Under the pieces are notes generated by a model. It saw only the letters and a list, made by a program, of their open reading frames with translations. It searched no databases and was not told where the DNA came from. The position numbers and the translations under genes are program-made. A stretch of 64,000 nt of DNA from Cylindrospermum stagnale PCC 7417 (lineage in GTDB: Bacteria > Cyanobacteriota > Cyanobacteriia > Cyanobacteriales > Nostocaceae), in contig NC_019757.1 of the NCBI RefSeq assembly GCF_000317535.1, positions 1,029,001-1,093,000 of the forward strand, given 5' to 3'. Numbering within the stretch: position 1 is the stretch's first letter; each line of letters starts with the position of its first letter. Of the stretch, positions 63,429-64,000 are shown piece after piece.

Positions 63429-63929
63429 TTAAGCCGATCGCCTAATTTGTTGTTCTTGATGACGCTGTTGTAATTGGTACATATGATTAAACAAATGCCA
63501 GCAATATTCCTCAGGTAGCCCGCAGGTGATAGCACCCCGCAGCACAACGTTAAAGTACCAGTCACTCGGCGCCATTTCTTCAGGTAACTTGTTAACTACT
63601 GTATATGTGCGAACATCTTTATATACTTGCTCTTGGCAGTGAATATCTACTAATTCATGGCGATAGACGTCTTGGAGGACACCTTCCCGTTTATCTAAGT
63701 GTTCACTCAGTCGCCAAGGTAGCCGATAAAGCACACCTTTAACGCTGGTTTGCGGGTCTTTGACTACATCCAAAACCCCACACTTGCGCTTGGGAGAATA
63801 GAGATAAAACCCTAAGCGATAACTTTTTAATATTCCCGTGCCGATGACGTAAGGGTGAGTGTTCTCACCAAGCGATCGCTTTAAATCCACAGGACACATA
63901 CAAGATCCATAAGCAAAATAGTAAAACAT
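63429..63929 (-). CDS. gamma-glutamylcyclotransferase family protein (AIG2-like)
   Basis: About 166 residues from MFYYFAYGSCMCPVDLKRSL. The YFAYGSCM loop and the following GTGILKSYRLGFYLYS are the GGCT/AIG2 glycine-loop fold. VLYRLPWRLSEHLDKREGV supplies the conserved glutamate region. Relatives open gamma-glutamyl dipeptides to 5-oxoproline or have other roles. The ATG at 63929 gives the normal family start; a TTG at 63962 adds a glutamine-rich stretch. Confidence 0.88.
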   Translation of the reverse strand: MFYYFAYGSCMCPVDLKRSLGENTHPYVIGTGILKSYRLGFYLYSPKRKCGVLDVVKDPQTSVKGVLYRLPWRLSEHLDKREGVLQDVYRHELVDIHCQEQVYKDVRTYTVVNKLPEEMAPSDWYFNVVLRGAITCGLPEEYCWHLFNHMYQLQQRHQEQQIRRSA

Positions 63930-64000
63930 TTGCTCTCGCTGTGGCTGTTGTTGCAGTTTCAACTCTAGCTTTGTAGGATTCTGAGATTGTATCCAACTGT

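Overview
The window is chromosomal DNA of a cyanobacterium, most probably a filamentous one of the Nostoc/Anabaena type. The evidence is the very frequent HIP1 octamer GCGATCGC, a Ycf66 protein, NDH-1 antiporter subunits of the CO2-uptake type, a kinase-GUN4 fusion, many short tandem heptamer-like repeats between genes, and a dense load of palindromic interspersed repeats and MITE-like elements. No rRNA or tRNA gene was recognised.

Layout. 1-3.1 kb: ndhF-ndhD pair on the minus strand (ndhD runs off the left edge). 3.8-7.8 kb: carotenoid oxygenase, PAS-Crp type regulator, acyltransferase. 8.1-15.2 kb: kinase-GUN4 protein, an adenylate cyclase translationally coupled to a lipoprotein, and a bifunctional proline catabolism enzyme PutA. 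15.4-20.5 kb: Rpn-type nuclease, BtuF-like protein, a lone TnpB insertion sequence, and an M4 protease with an emfourin-type inhibitor. 20.9-27.5 kb: a chaperone block (hsp20, dnaK, groES, groEL) interrupted by a secreted repeat protein on the other strand. 27.7-34.5 kb: small unknown proteins, a glpK remnant, CsbD and GlsB stress proteins, miaB, a GNAT enzyme and a secreted thioredoxin-like protein. 34.6-40.3 kb: glycosyltransferases and a methyltransferase, probably for surface polysaccharide. 40.6-47.4 kb: an unusual DNA-handling cassette. 47.5-56.1 kb: ileS, decayed toxin-antitoxin pieces, ycf66, gnd, a zinc-ribbon kinase. 56.6-59.5 kb: a MazF toxin behind a fused antitoxin-like protein and a possible toxin tail, then ybjN and a lipoate ligase relative. 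59.8-61.3 kb: a CRISPR array of 20 identical repeats with no cas gene in the window. 61.6-64 kb: selenium-binding protein and a gamma-glutamylcyclotransferase-like protein.

The best candidate for an undescribed system is 40.6-46.2 kb (possibly to 47.4 kb). A two-winged-helix DNA-binding protein (RcaD-like), an ORC/AAA-type P-loop ATPase (possibly RcaG-like) and an 892-residue protein lie in one tight operon. That last protein joins an intact DEDDy 3'-5' exonuclease, an intact Cas4-like PD-(D/E)XK nuclease with four iron-sulfur cysteines, and an intact FtsK/HerA-type DNA translocase. A ParA ATPase follows after a MITE. The combination of sensor, loader ATPase, two nucleases and a DNA pump suggests DNA processing, invader defence or chromosome/plasmid maintenance; the sequence alone does not decide which.

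A second theme is repeats invading genes. Interspersed palindromic repeats form in-frame, low-complexity inserts in ileS, putA, the kinase-GUN4 gene and the exonuclease-nuclease-translocase gene. Several genes also end inside, or within a few bases of, MITE terminal repeats.
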